This document shows positions 45,067 to 60,430 of a stretch of 64,000 bases of DNA, in pieces. The position numbers and the translations under genes were made by a program. This stretch comes from Acanthochlamys bracteata (taxonomy: Eukaryota; Streptophyta; Magnoliopsida; Pandanales; Velloziaceae). The notes under the pieces were generated by a model. That model made no database searches and was not told the DNA's origin. It saw only the letters and a program-made list of their open reading frames with translations. How positions within the stretch are numbered: position 1 is the first letter of the stretch; every line of letters begins with the position of its first letter. The stretch is from assembly GCA_019914995.1 (NCBI GenBank), contig CM034126.1:3849001-3913000 (forward strand), given 5' to 3'.

Positions 45067-45308
45067 GGCCCCGTTTGGCATTACTTATTAGAAAAACAGT
45101 TTTTTTATTTTAAGTTTTTAATACATATTTTGTAAGTATGTCGAAATTTTATTTAAAATTTAAAAAATGTAAAAAAATTTTACGTAGTGAGATCTTTTTA
45201 TTGCATATTTTTATTATTTTTTAGAAATAAAAAGAGCTCGTTTCTAAAAAAAATAAAAATATCTTTTATTTAAAAAAGCTTTATTTCATAATCACTCCCA
45301 AATGCCCC
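45067..45308. repeat. Tourist-like MITE with TAA target duplication, best copy
   Basis: A 242-bp element. The left end is GGCCCCGTTTGGCATTACTT and the right end, reverse-complemented, is GGGGCATTTGGGAGTGATTA. TAA at 45064-45066 and TAA at 45309-45311 flank it. GGCC...GTTTGG ends with TAA duplications are the mark of PIF/Harbinger-derived Tourist MITEs. The internal GTGAGATCTTTTTATTGCAT block and the GAGCTCGTTTCT block match the copy at 13077. Confidence 0.85.
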
Positions 45309-45311
45309 TAA

Positions 45312-47677
45312 CTATGGTGAATGTAAAGCCACTTTGATAAACTTTTTATCAAGCAGTCTACAAATAGTTACTGGTAGCCTACTATTTAGTCCAACATATT
45401 TGCTATGGTAATTATGTTCAGATTTATAATAAAATTATGTTCAGATTTATGGAGAAATTATATTCATAGTCACTCTAGCTACTATAGAACTAAGAAACTA
45501 ATGCCAAGAAAATAGTTACCAAACCGAAGAATTGTTTTGGGAGTTAGTTATTTAGTGAATTAGTTATTAAAAGATTTTCTAGCATCGTATATATTTGTCG
45601 CAAATATATAGGATTTAAAAAAGGACGCAAGTAAGAAAATATTGTTGTAAATTAACATTGTAATCTTATCGTGTAGTGATATATTTTTTTGTATGACTAC
45701 ACCATCATGAGATTTTTTTTATTTTTTATGTATATCTTTGTATTTTTTGTGATTGTTTTATTTATCTCTAATAATTTCAACTTAAATTGTAAGATTTTGT
45801 GTTTGTCAAATATTTCACTATGCTATTTTATGTTCGTGCATACTGCCGTATTTTTATCAAACTATACATGTAAGACTCTAACAGTGACTACTCCGTTTAT
45901 GAAATTAGTTGATATTCACTTTCAAGTGTCTCTAACCATATAACTTAGCCGTTCAATATTATTTTTTCTATTTATATTTCTATAAAGTGTTACGCTTCCA
46001 ATATACTTTATCCTATTATATATCACTGTTCAGAGGCGGTAGAATTATGTATGAACTACGACGAACGTTCGCCGGAGTCAAAGGGGTGACTGCCCTCTTC
46101 AACAGTTCAACCCCTTGCAATAAGGTTAGCAAGTGGGTTCATGGCAATTCTTATTTCAAGTTAGTCGTTGTTGACTCCTGTACGGTTGGTAGGCCACTAT
46201 TGCTAGAAGGTTAGCATAGCAAGTGGGTACCGAACAACTCTTTATTTCGAAGTTGTCGTTGTTGACTCCTCTTACAGTGAGTTACCACTGCATATGTTAA
46301 TTCATATAGCAAAGAAAAAAATTTAAACTGTATTTTATATTAAAAAAATTATTTTTATATGTTTTATATAATTTATTATTTATACTTTATTTTTTTGAAA
46401 AATTATTTATAAAAAATACAGTTTATGAAAATAATACAGCTTCAACAATTACAAAGAGAAAAAATGGTTTGTTTAGAAAAATTGAAAGTTGGTTTTTAAC
46501 TTTTAGGGTTGTCTGTTTATGAATTTAGTCGCTAGTGAATGCGTAAACATAAACAAGTCAAAAGAAAGGCAGTAAAAAAATATTTTAGACGATTAAATTT
46601 TCAGTACGAACTAACAACTAGCATCTATAAAGTTTATTTGGTATTAGCTTCATAGTAAAAAAAAGAAAAAAGCGCACACGAACCATTGTAAATAAGCAAA
46701 CAAATATGAAAGTTTTACGTATTTGTCCCTAAGCGAAATTTGTTTAAAATACAACATAAAATACCAAGTTGTCCAGGTAATTAAAAAGAGCAATTTTAGA
46801 TTTTACATGTATTACAGTGGAGAACAATTTTATAACTTCTAATATACCGTACTGCATATAATGGAAAAGAAAAACTACACGTCCACAAGTTATCAGAACC
46901 GTCATGAACTGCACGAACCCAGAATCTTACCATTGGCGTCACGCCATTGAAATTTAACTGAGCAGCTGGTCAGCCTTCAAATCCCACAGTACTCCTATTC
47001 ATTTATACCTGTTACCATATTTTTATTCTTGTTATTAAAAGCCGTTGTCAAAATCGGTTAGCATATTGAATACCACCAACTATTTTAGTAGCCAACTTAA
47101 ATTAATTAATGAACTTCTTAATTAACACAAAACTAACCCCACTTTTATTACGATCAGAAACGTTCCTACCGTCATTTAATCCTACCAATAATCAACACGA
47201 GCCATAAGTTTATCTTGTAACCAATAAACTATTGCCACATTAGCAATTAAAAGAACGCATGTCATATAGAGTGCAGCTGATGAAACTAATGGGAGCTCTA
47301 GAAGGCAAGACGGACTTGTTTCTTTGATTTGATTTTTTATTTTTTCCCAGAGAGTTATAAGAAAAAATTATTATTAGCCAAATCAGTTTCTAAAGCAAAT
47401 AGTAATTAAATAAGGTTAAAATTAAAGAAGTAATAAAGTAGAGAGAACAAATAGTTGGTCCAAAAGCTGCAGAGAGAAGAAGAGAAGAGTGGAAGAAGTG
47501 GAAGGTTCGATGATCATCTTATTCTTCACCAACCCAACCTCTAATCTACTGCTTCATCTATTCTAACCTAGATAGAATTCGTGCTACAAACTGGTAGAAG
47601 TGGTTTAGATTTTTTCAAAATCTATCAACTTCGAGTTTTTGTTTTGGGTTTTTGATAATTTCGAATAATCGGTGGCG
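45312..47677. other. Intergenic DNA before the CID gene
   Basis: No gene. 45689-45943 is an open but low-complexity stretch (Phe/Ile/Tyr-rich) that I do not support. A short tandem duplication lies at 46119-46280. The last 200 bases (47460-47677) are GA/CT-rich and form the leader of the CID gene. Confidence 0.45.
46119..46280. repeat. Imperfect tandem duplication, about 70-80 bp units
   Basis: The unit AGCAAGTGGGTTC...TTATTTCAAGTTAGTCGTTGTTGACTCCTGTACGGT is followed by AGCAAGTGGGTACC...TTTATTTCGAAGTTGTCGTTGTTGACTCCTCTTACAGT. The block GTCGTTGTTGACTCCT is identical in both. The surroundings have no gene. Confidence 0.6.
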
Positions 47678-50600
47678 ATGGCGGTGATGGAGAACGCAGC
47701 AGAGGGAGTTCAGGATCTGAGATCGGTTGCAGAGCAACAGAAACAGCAGCAGGAAGAGATCGCACAGCAGAAGAGTTCGGAGGAGAATGAGTTCAAGCAT
47801 GATATCAGGGATCTCGCTGAGCTGCTGTCGAAGCTCAATCCGATGGCTGAAGAATTTGTGCCACCATCGCTTGCTCATCATGGATCTCGCGATGGACTCA
47901 ACAGAGGATTTCTTGTGAATAGTTTTGGAATGATCGATGGTGGTGTTGGTAATGGTGGAGGCAACGAGAACGGTCCTAGGCGGGTAAGGATCGGTTGATT
48001 TTATTTGAATTTTGGTTTGGATGGTGATGTGTTTTTGAGTTTTGGAGTCTTTGTTTTGGTTTAGAAAAAGAATGGGTTTAATCAAGGGAAGAGACGGATG
48101 AACAACCGAACCAGTCAGGCTCAGAAGGAAGAGGTCATCAGGAGGACAGTTTATGTTTCGGATATTGATCAGCAGGTGAATTTTCTCACTTGGCTTTTAC
48201 ATATTGATTGATGCGTTTGTATGATAGCAGATATTTTCGGTGTATGAAGTTTCAATTATTTGCAAACAAAATTCTTCTTTTTAGCATGCTTACTCTGGCA
48301 TGCTAAAGAAGAATTTGGTATATTGAATGTGGGGAAGTGTATGTCACCCCGGTCATTCTATTGATTATGTGTCATTTTGTTCTATTGAGTCTTACTGCAT
48401 TGATTATTAATCACTACCATTTTGGGAAAGTATTCAAAACACTTAATGTCGTATTTTCTTGAAATGTCAAAGGATGTGTTATGAAATTTCAAGGAATATT
48501 ATGAGCATACAAAGGTGCCACAACAATTTGATGAGTGATGTTGCAAATTGCGAAGGCAGTTTTTTCAGGAACGAGTTCCTTTTGTCATCCTGAGTTGTGT
48601 AAATATGACATTTGATTTATATTTTCAGTGTGGAGTTGATTGCTGAATAGCTTTTTCCAGGACCATTATCTTGATAGATCTAAACATGACTTAGTTGTCT
48701 GGCTTAATGCTGTTTTGAATTTCTTGGGAAAGAAGATAAAAGTAAGTGAACATCTATAGCTAATTGTAGGATTGTCCCATTACTCGTCAATCTCATCCCC
48801 AGCCCGGGAGGCCTGAAATGAGATTATCTTGGATCAAACATGAAATGTCCAATATGGTAATTCACAGCGCACTTCATAACGCTAATGAATGCTGGTCTTG
48901 GTAGATCTAGGATCTTTAGGATCTAGGTCTTGATGGCTATTTATCTTTCTTATGGGTGACAATTTTTAATCTATTATGTGAGATTTTCTAGCCTCTCATC
49001 AATGACCTTGTGCTGCATTCTTCAATGTCAACTGCATTGCAAGTTCTTAAGCTTGGTTCTTCCAAACTTGCAACATCTTTTTATCTTTAAAGATGTATAC
49101 ATTAATTTAATCTCAATGTTATGGGTTCTTGTTGCTGTGGACCTGTTGTAGGATTTGGGGATCATTTGAAAATATTTACTTGAAGTCAATAAGAATGATT
49201 TTATGTGACAGCAAGTGTAGAAACATGCAACATCTCACGTTTTTGCCTTTACCTATGTTTACATCACTAATGTCAAAATGTTATGTTTTGGAGTCCCATC
49301 TATATTTTTTAAGAGTTCTGAAAATGAATGTACTGATTTTGTTTTCCTAGGTCACTGAAGAGCAGCTTGCTTCAGTTTTTAGCAGATGTGGAGGGGTAAG
49401 ATATTTCTTTTTGCTATAGTTTGCCTTCTTGTTAAATGAATGTGTATAGAACTTTAACATTTCTCTCATGAAGGTGATTGACTGTCGTGTATGTGGTGAT
49501 CCAAATTCTGTTCTTCGTTTTGCATTCATTGAATTTACGGATGAAGGTGACTTGTTTTATCCTTATGTGTATGATTTTCTATCATGATACCTTCTATTGA
49601 GCTTGTTTTATGTTTGTACTTACCAAGATGGCACTATTTCAGAAGGTGCAAGGACTGCTTTAAAGATGACTGGGACGATACTTGGGTACTACCCAGTAAG
49701 GGTCCTTCCCTCAAAAACTGCAATAGCACCAGTTAACCCTCATTTCTTACCTCAGGTGAGAAGAGCTGAAAGTATTCCCCACTTAAGTAGTCATTTCTTA
49801 TCTTTGCTCTATGTGAGCCAAACTAATAAGACAATTATGTTACTTGGTCGATAGTCTTCTGATGAAAGAGAGATGTGCTCGAGGACTATATACTGTACAA
49901 ACATTGATAAAAAGGTAACATTTCATTTTGGTATATGTTCAATAATATTCTCCTTAAATTCCCATGGTAAACTTTGTTTGTTACATCGCTCTTTCATTTA
50001 GGTTACTCAAGCGGAGCTCAAACTTTTCTTCGAGGCTGTATGTGGGGAGGTTTGTACTTTGACTTTAAGACTATTGTTAGACTCTAGTTTCTACAAGTTC
50101 AAATGTAAGTTAGCTTCTGGAAAGTGCACTTTTGTATTAGTTCTTTTGAATTCTTCAGGTCTATCGCTTGAGAATGCTTGGAGACAGTCATCATTCCACT
50201 CGTATCGCCTTTGTAGAATTTGTAATGGTTAGACTCTCATCCATTGGCTTGATTCCACACCTTTGCGCGTAATTATTTTGAAAGTAGTTAAAGTAACGAT
50301 TTCATTCTCTTTCTCTTTCCTTTTTCTTTCCCAACAGTGAATTGTAGTGTATGTGAGTTGCCATCATTGTTCATTATTGCTAAGGATTCCCCTAACCTCT
50401 AGTTTAGGTTGCGAATAACTAAAACATCACTTTCAGAAACCTTTTCCATATATGATTCTACTGAAGTTTTGTAGTACTTAACTAAAAAAAAGAAAAACAG
50501 TGATTGTTTTATAGTGATCCTATAAGCTGAATATTACTGCAACCTGAACATGAGAAAGATGTTTAATTGCAAGCATAATTGAAATACATGACATGCTCCC

Positions 50601-52753
50601 GATCGTAGCACGAGATATAACTCATAAAAACCTACTGAACCTGTAAGATCATGGAAACTGAACCTATCAAAGTACCAGGAGAGTTGGGCTCAAGTGATTT
50701 TATGTAATTGTGGACTTGGTTTGTCCTATCTAATTAATGCTTTGACTTTTAAACCAAATGAGCGGGCCACATAGTGACATGATTGCCTTTATACTCATGA
50801 TAAGTTTTACCTTCCATTGAAACATACCGCAAGCAGCAGGCTTATGCTAGTCCTGCTGCAATATGATTCAGTAAACAAGAATGACAATTTGGTGGTTGAA
50901 ATGTTTAAGCCTGCAGCTTACTTAGTCTATTTAGTTTATTGTTCTGTTAAGTCATTTGGAAAACTCAGAACAGTTGTTTATTGTGATTATTGCACTATGC
51001 ATATCAGAACAAAAGGGTGAAGAAAATGAGAAGCAAGGTTAAGAGCGTCAAAGACATGAGTAACTACGTACTGAACTAGGAAAGGCTTAGCTATGTAGTG
51101 CTCAGGAAGTTCGCTTCCTGTATACATTTTAAGAATCTAAATATTAATTGCAGTAAGGTCAGTCTAGTCTATTACTTAGCTTATGATTGTGAAGAGAGCT
51201 ACATAACCCAATGACCCCTTAGTGGTAAACATAGAATTTCTTTTTCAAAAAACTGTGACGTATCTCAGATCCATTTCACATGTGCCTAGCCTCGAATTCA
51301 AACTCAGAAGTGCTATCCAAACTTAGAATTACTGATGTCTGATAGAAAAGTAGCAATGAGGAAATCTACTCACCTTTCTAAATTCAGTTCTACTGGAATC
51401 CAACCTGACTTGGATCCTTTCCTCCTATTCAATGTAGTCATCGATAAGAAACTTATGTGCATCTTCCTGCAGTCTGGATATTATCTTGTTTTTTTCTTTT
51501 TCTAATTTTTTGTAACCATTTCTAAGATTGGATATTAGTGGGTGCAATCTCATCCATTGATTGTGAGTTCTAGACCTCTTTAGTTAAGACGATTGCAGAG
51601 GATCCAACCACCCTGACAAAAAATCGTGCACTACCTCTAATTCTCATTGTGTGTTCAGATTGCGTAGTTCTATTTATTTATTTATTTTTTTCCTTGGTAT
51701 AAAAGGGGACATCTTAAAATTACATCAGAATAAGCTGTAGCTGTATCAGTATGGAGGGGAAATTGCAATTGCAAAGACCTGTACCAGGCATGGTTTCTAG
51801 GTCATAATTTAAATTCTGTATATCCTTTAGGCTTTTCAGATTCTCTAATGGTAAACCCTCCTTTGAAATACAAAACCATGAATGTCAAATTAATGCTTCC
51901 TAATGGTACTAACACGTAGCTAAGAGTACAAAGTATCTGAAAGATTCAATTACTTATTTTATCGTACTAACTTTGTGTAAGCAAAATGTGTGAAGTCTCT
52001 TGGTCATTTTGGAGCATAATTCTATTTGTCATCTGCTTAGGAAGAGCATTTTTTAAATATATTGTCATGCATGGAGCATAATACACAGAATGTGTCGTGG
52101 CTATAAAATGACTACATGTTCATCATAAGCAAACAAGTCAAGGAAGAAAGATGCCATAACATTTGTCAAAAGAAAAATTCAAGGATGATCATCATGATTT
52201 GCAATTCAACACTGTTCCATTCAGAAATTTCAAACTAGTCCTTGGCAATACTAAGCTATCTCTTATATACTGATTTTTTTTTGTATTAGTAATGCCTTTT
52301 TACTTGTTCACAGCAAGAAAATATACGTTACTGTTGTATTTTGCATACCGCCTTATTATCCTGTTATGCAACTCGTCTGCTCTAAACCCTCACAAGCAAT
52401 TGGGTAAATGCATTCTTTTTAATATACACGCGATATTTAATACATCCATCGTTGCCATTTTGCATTGCCAAACAACTTTCTTTCAATCCCCCATGTAGTT
52501 TTTTATATTATATATTCATTTTGCAAAACCTATTTTGTGTAGGCTGAAAGTGCAATACTTGCTCTCAGCTGTAGTGGTGTGTTACTTGGTTCCTTGCCCA
52601 TAAGGTATTGTCTTGTGTTATACAACATCCAATTCTTGATGAACTATTAAGTTGTAGATGTTTTGGAAAAATTAATCCACTTCAGTATGTAACAGGGTGA
52701 GTCCCTCCAAGACTCCAGTGCGCCCGCGTGCACCTCGCCCTGCTGTGCATTAA
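47678..52753 (+). CDS. CID-type PABC-interacting RNA-binding protein (PAM2 plus two RRMs)
   Basis: It belongs to the plant CTC-interacting-domain family (CID8-13 type), which binds poly(A)-binding protein and RNA. Ten exons (47678-47983, 48065-48175, 49351-49395, 49474-49546, 49643-49755, 49855-49914, 50002-50049, 50159-50227, 52543-52604, 52696-52753) join in phase to 314 residues. A Gln-rich start is followed by the PAM2 motif LSKLNPMAEEFVPPSL (50-65). A basic segment (KRRMNNR) precedes the first RRM (about 129-203; RTVYVSDI and LRFAFIEF are RNP2 and RNP1). The second RRM (about 225-296) has RTIYCTNI and TRIAFVEF. It ends with the usual basic-proline tail SPSKTPVRPRAPRPAVH. Intron 8 is 2.3 kb and the others are short. 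I chose the ATG at 47678, the first in frame. The gene looks intact. The exact CID number cannot be fixed by eye. Confidence 0.92.
50228..52542 (+). other. Large intron 8 of the CID gene
   Basis: 2315 bases between GT at 50228 and AG at 52542, inside the second RRM. Base composition is normal rather than AT-rich. I found no gene, MITE or LTR border inside, although its size suggests an old insertion. Confidence 0.6.
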
Positions 52754-53424
52754 ATATTGCGGGGTGGCCCTGAGCATCATGTTGCAGCACTCTTATATAT
52801 ACGTGTAATATGGAAATCACTGTCTATCTGCAGTAGTTTGTTAACCTTATCCAGTCTCTCTTTTGTACGTATCCCTGCTAGTTTTATTAGTTATGTAGGT
52901 GAGATTGTCTTTTGCCAACATCTTGAGTTGAACATTGAGGCGCAAAATTATCAGCAGCATCCAGGTTTCATTAGAGAATCTTCATGTTATTACACGGATA
53001 TGACTGGAACTCTAAAGAAACTCTTGCCTGATGAATGTTTCTTCTTGCTGAGCTATTTTCGATACCTGGGTGTTGCCTATATTACATTTCGATTTCGACT
53101 GTGTTCTTTATTTGAACATGGAAACTATTAGTTAAAATCTTTACTATTTACAGGGACTATGGAAATCTTTTGTACCAGTGATACCATATCCAGTCCATTA
53201 GGTCGCACACGTCTGCAACACTTTAGTATCCAACATTTAGACAGAAAGTCGACGTAAGAACTTTTGGTTTATATAAGCAGGAGGGATATTTCGAGAGGAA
53301 AGGGAGAATGTGAAGAGACCTAATCTGTGGAGTTTTGTGCATGTAGTTGCAGAAGCTTGTTGGCGTGTTGCTTGTTTAATGCCGACCTTCTGGAACGCGT
53401 AAGGTGAGAAATCTTAGCATTTTA
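52754..53424. other. 3' region of the CID gene
   Basis: Probable 3' UTR and beyond. An open stretch at 52757-53131 (124 codons) starts right after the stop in another frame. It has no recognised motif and I treat it as chance. Confidence 0.4.
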
Positions 53425-53612
53425 TTAAGGGCTTGTTTACCAACTTATTAAAATTATTTTTTAAACTCATTTTTAATATAATATTAATAAAAATTTAATA
53501 ATTTTTATTATTTTTTAAATTTAATTTTAAATAAATTAAAAATTATTTTTTATTAAATAGTTTTAATTTTATTTTTAAATAAGTGAGTTTATTTTAAGGT
53601 AAACATATTCTA
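53425..53612. repeat. AT-rich MITE, second family
   Basis: The left end is TTAAGGGCTTGTTTACCAAC and the right end, reverse-complemented, is AGAATATGTTTACCTTAAAA. TGTTTACC is shared by both ends. The body is AT-rich and non-coding. Confidence 0.5.
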
Positions 53613-53654
53613 AAAGTACTTATATTTGTATGTCAAGTTTAAAGAATCCACTCC

Positions 53655-53870
53655 ATTTTTAATAAAGTTGAGAGGAAGGAATGACTTGGTGCGAACTTTG
53701 ACTCCTAGTTTAGAGGAATTAGTAATAAAAACTCCATGTTTTACTTAAGATTGAACTTAAGAAACTCCATTGGAGCCGATTCAAATGTTGATGTCCGACT
53801 GAAGTTAGTATTATCATGAATTTGACAATGGAGTGCCGATCATAACACTTGCTATCTAGTATTCAACATA
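53655..53870. repeat. Dispersed repeat, copy related to 63140-63330
   Basis: It shares ordered blocks with the copy near the right end: GTTGAGAGGAA-GAA...GAC-TGGT, AACTCCATTGGA, GATGTCCG / AATGTCCG and TTTGACAATGGAGTGCC / TTTGACAATAGACTCC. It is not AT-rich and not recognised as a known family. Confidence 0.5.
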
Positions 53871-54683
53871 TATGGGCAGATTCAAAGAGTAACTAATACA
53901 CCCTACTTAAAAATAACCAAAATCTTCGTACAAGCTTATTCCGTCATGTGCAACCAGATAATACTTGATGTGTAAGGGTGTGTTTTAAATGCTCAAAAGT
54001 AAGTTCTACAAAGATGAGAAATAAAAAATATAATTTTTTAAAAAGTGGTTTAAAATGAGTTTTTAATTTTGTATTTTAATTTTTTAAAAATGAGTTAGAT
54101 ATTAAAAAATAAAATTTTATAAATTAAAATAATGAGTTATTGAATAATAAAGTAAAATTAGAATTTTTAATTTAATAAATAATTAAAATATATGAATTTT
54201 TAAAATTTTAAATTTGACGAAATAAAGTGAAAATTTAAGTATTTAAAGGGAGAAATGTAGAAGCTAGTCTTTTTCTCCTGGTTTGAGGATTATATAAGCT
54301 ATTTGCAAGTTGCTATTGCTTACTGCAAAGTATAGTGAGATTATTATCATACAAGTCCCAGGCTATCTATATATGAATTAAATTTTCATTCAAAATATCG
54401 TCTAAGGTAGTTTTTTTTATTTGGTTAGTCATCTCGGTCAGTTTTCGATATATCATTTTACTACCACACCGTCTTCTTCTGCTGAAGTCTATATAAGTTT
54501 CTTCTGCTAATAAATTTATGTCGATGGTTAATTTTCCAGGTCGTAGTCATTATCCTTTCTCCTACGTCTTCTAAATTTGACCAAGAAAGTAGACAATGGA
54601 TAAGACATCCAGGAAACTGACTGAATTGTTACTTTTCCCTGATTCAAGGCTATTGCATATACAATACAAAAGCGTAGCACTGA
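53871..54683. other. Intergenic DNA
   Basis: About 53980-54250 is AT-rich and may be a decayed MITE (it ends near AATTTAAGTATTTAAAGGGA). The rest has nothing recognisable. Confidence 0.4.
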
Positions 54684-54911
54684 GGGCGTGTTTAACTTGA
54701 GTTTTTTGAAAGTTAATTTAAAAAAAATTAAAAATTAAAAATATTTAATAAAAAATAAAATTGTAATTAATGTAATATTTATAATAAATTTTAAAATAAA
54801 TTTTTTTAAAAAATTTATTAATAAAAAATTTTTATTTTAATTTATATATATATTTTATATTTAAAATAATTTTTTTTAAAAATGAATTTAGAGTGTTGAT
54901 AAATACGTCTT
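54684..54911. repeat. AT-rich MITE, second family
   Basis: The left end is GAGGGCGTGTTTAACTTGAG. The right end, reverse-complemented, is TAAGACGTATTTATCAACAC. The body closely follows the copy at 25096-25289. Non-coding. Confidence 0.6.
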
Positions 54912-56653
54912 AATTTCTAGACGTGTATGCTGATATCACCAATTAGGTTCCTAACTCATTTGACTCAACTTGCTTTCGTGTATTTTACATCTGTCACGTT
55001 GTTGTTTAGTTGGCAATGTGCTTCCAATTGATATTCAACGTCAGTGATCATCTTGGGAATGCTTCGAGGGACATCCGGGATTATTTAAACTAAAATATTT
55101 ATTTCTGTATTTAAATTTTGATAAATATTATATAATATTATATTTGTTGAAAATAAAAAATCAAAATATTAACAAGCAGCTGATAAGTACTATTAATAAC
55201 ACATTAGTTTTCTTGAAGTCAAAAGTTTTCACTTCAAATGTTGAGTTTAAATAAATTTTACGTATTTAATGTCACTTTGAATTCTATTTTTATTTTTTAT
55301 ATTTTAATTATTAATTAAATTTTATTTGTATTTCACTTTTACAATTTTTTTAAAAATATTTTAAAAAAAATGAAACACGTTCTTCATTGAAACACTCGTA
55401 CTTATAAACAAAACATCAATGAAAGGTTACGTTTGCGCGACGACCTCGTGATTTCTTTTGCCTAAATAAAGTGAAACTTTGCGATATCTTTTGCCTAATA
55501 AGTGAAAGCCACTTTTGTGAGCCGCCGGACACAAGCTGATTCTTCCATCGCACAAAAGAAACACAAAAAGGATGCAGAAGCAGAACCATGTAACCTAATT
55601 CAAAGAGTTCACCCTTTTTTTTTTTGCTGATGACAGAGTTGAGAGTTCAACTTTAAAGTGCCTCAATTTTAAAACACAAATTTGTTATTATTTATGAAGA
55701 GAGGAGGCATGAAGATGCACATCTACTTCATTTCAATAATCTGCCTGATAGAGGCAGGCAGGTAGGATCCCTTCTTGCATAAGAGAATCATTTGTCCATT
55801 AGCATGAACATCAAATGCATAGTATATACCGTAGTGAAAATAGTACAATACAAAGTATCACCTTATATTGATGTACTGTAGTGATTAGTACAAAACAAAG
55901 TGTCACCTCAATTCCTTGAATGAGTTCATCCAACCAAGTCAAATCATATTAAATACCAAATTGAAGCTGGGTATACATGCGCCAGCAACCATGTCGATAT
56001 ACTTCAAGATCGCCTTAGCTTATACTAGAAAAGAAGCTACTGAACGGGGTGAGGGTGATTTGTAGTGTGGTCCTATTAGGTTCAACCAAGGAGAGGAATA
56101 GAGAGCCTTTACGTTGGTTTCTTCTAAACACACAAAAACTGTCAGCACCTTCAATCTTCCCCCATTGTCTTTAGATATAAATTTTTACTAACTCTAAACT
56201 CTCTCTTAAATTAGTAAAAAACGTATCTTAACTGATTAAGCTTCAACAAATTGAGCCGTTTTACTGAGTGGATCTCATGAAATGTCCAACATACGTATTC
56301 CCTGATTGATTGGACCACCGAAACCTTGAACTCTTTGGGTCAATGAGAAAAATTAACCCATCCGCTTGACAAGCAATATCTGTACTTTGTCAAAGCAAGA
56401 ACTTATTGAAATATGTCATTTGCAGTCATAGTTATTAATACATGCAATAATGCTCAAGATTTTCTAAACCCAACTTGTAATTTTTTTTCTGCATGTTCTA
56501 ATCTTGAACATGTTAAAAAACAATATTAGAAACGACCAAAAAAAGTGTCCGTTACCGCCTTTGCCCCATCTTGGCATTTATTTATATGCATCCCTTCACT
56601 CCCCAACTATGCTTTGCCACCGTGACAAAGACTCTACATAGAGAAAGAGAAGC
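54912..56653. other. Intergenic DNA before the ADH-like gene
   Basis: AT-rich at 55080-55380. A small imperfect tandem duplication lies at about 55831-55912 (GTAGTG...AGTACAATACAAAGTATCACC, then GTAGTG...AGTACAAAACAAAGTGTCACC). The last 200 bases are the promoter and leader of the dehydrogenase. TTTATTTATATGCATCCC near 56580 may serve as its TATA. Confidence 0.45.
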
Positions 56654-59845
<3,192 letters not shown>

Positions 59846-60211
59846 CAAGCTTTCCAGCGCTAGATTGATTGTTCCAATTTTTTCCCAGTTGTTGAATCCT
59901 TGTGTGTGTAAATATGATTGCATTTATGCAATTAATGCCTTCGTTCTAGTTTTGTAGTAGTATCTCTCCTATGGACGAAGGGAAGAAATGAAAACTCGGT
60001 ATTTTTTATCAGTCATGTAACGTGATGATCCGTATTGCTTAATAGCTTTTCTGTTTATTACTTCAATGGAAGAATCTACACATCTGTTACTTTCTACTTA
60101 ATTAAACAAAACTCTTTGATTGATCATAATTACATTACACGAACAATAAAAGGACACAAGGATTCAGTGACAGTATACCTCTCAACTCTCTAAGCTGATG
60201 ACTTGGTACAT

Positions 60212-60355
60212 TTACAAGCTTGTGAAACAGAGATTACATGGAAAGCCACTGAAGAAGTTTGAATATTTACTGGCCCGTGAAACAGAGAGCAGCATGGGGC
60301 AGGAAGAAGGATGTTGTTCATAACGGTGCTTGAAGCATGGCTCTCTGGCAGCCAT
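60212..60355 (-). CDS. Possible micro-gene, 47 residues
   Basis: An open frame from the ATG at 60355 encodes MAAREPCFKHRYEQHPSSCP and continues to a TAA at 60212. A good TATA (TATAAA on the minus strand at 60426-60421) lies about 66 bases upstream, with a CT/CA-rich leader, which is why I list it. The protein has four cysteines and no recognised family. It faces the 3' end of the ADH-like gene. It could also be chance. Confidence 0.35.
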   Translation of the reverse strand: MAAREPCFKHRYEQHPSSCPMLLSVSRASKYSNFFSGFPCNLCFTSL

Positions 60356-60420
60356 GGCGAGTAAGAACGGGAATTTGGAAAGGTTTAAGAATTTGGTTGT
60401 TGCGAATGGAGTAATGGGCT

Positions 60421-60426
60421 TTTATA
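60421..60426 (-). promoter_or_regulatory. TATA-like box upstream of the 60.3-kb micro-gene
   Basis: AATTATAAAAGCCC reads on the minus strand. It is well placed for the ATG at 60355. Confidence 0.35.
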
Positions 60427-60430
60427 ATTT

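Noticed and set aside
45689-45943. 84-codon plus-strand stretch rich in Phe, Tyr and Ile
   Set aside because: Low-complexity product of AT-rich DNA with no leader, splice sites or motif.
47615-48085. 156-codon minus-strand stretch opposite CID exon 1
   Set aside because: The plus strand carries the PAM2 motif and in-phase exons; the minus strand product is low-complexity.
52757-53131. 124-codon plus-strand stretch after the CID gene
   Set aside because: It lies in the 3' UTR region, has no motif, and begins in a different frame right after the stop.
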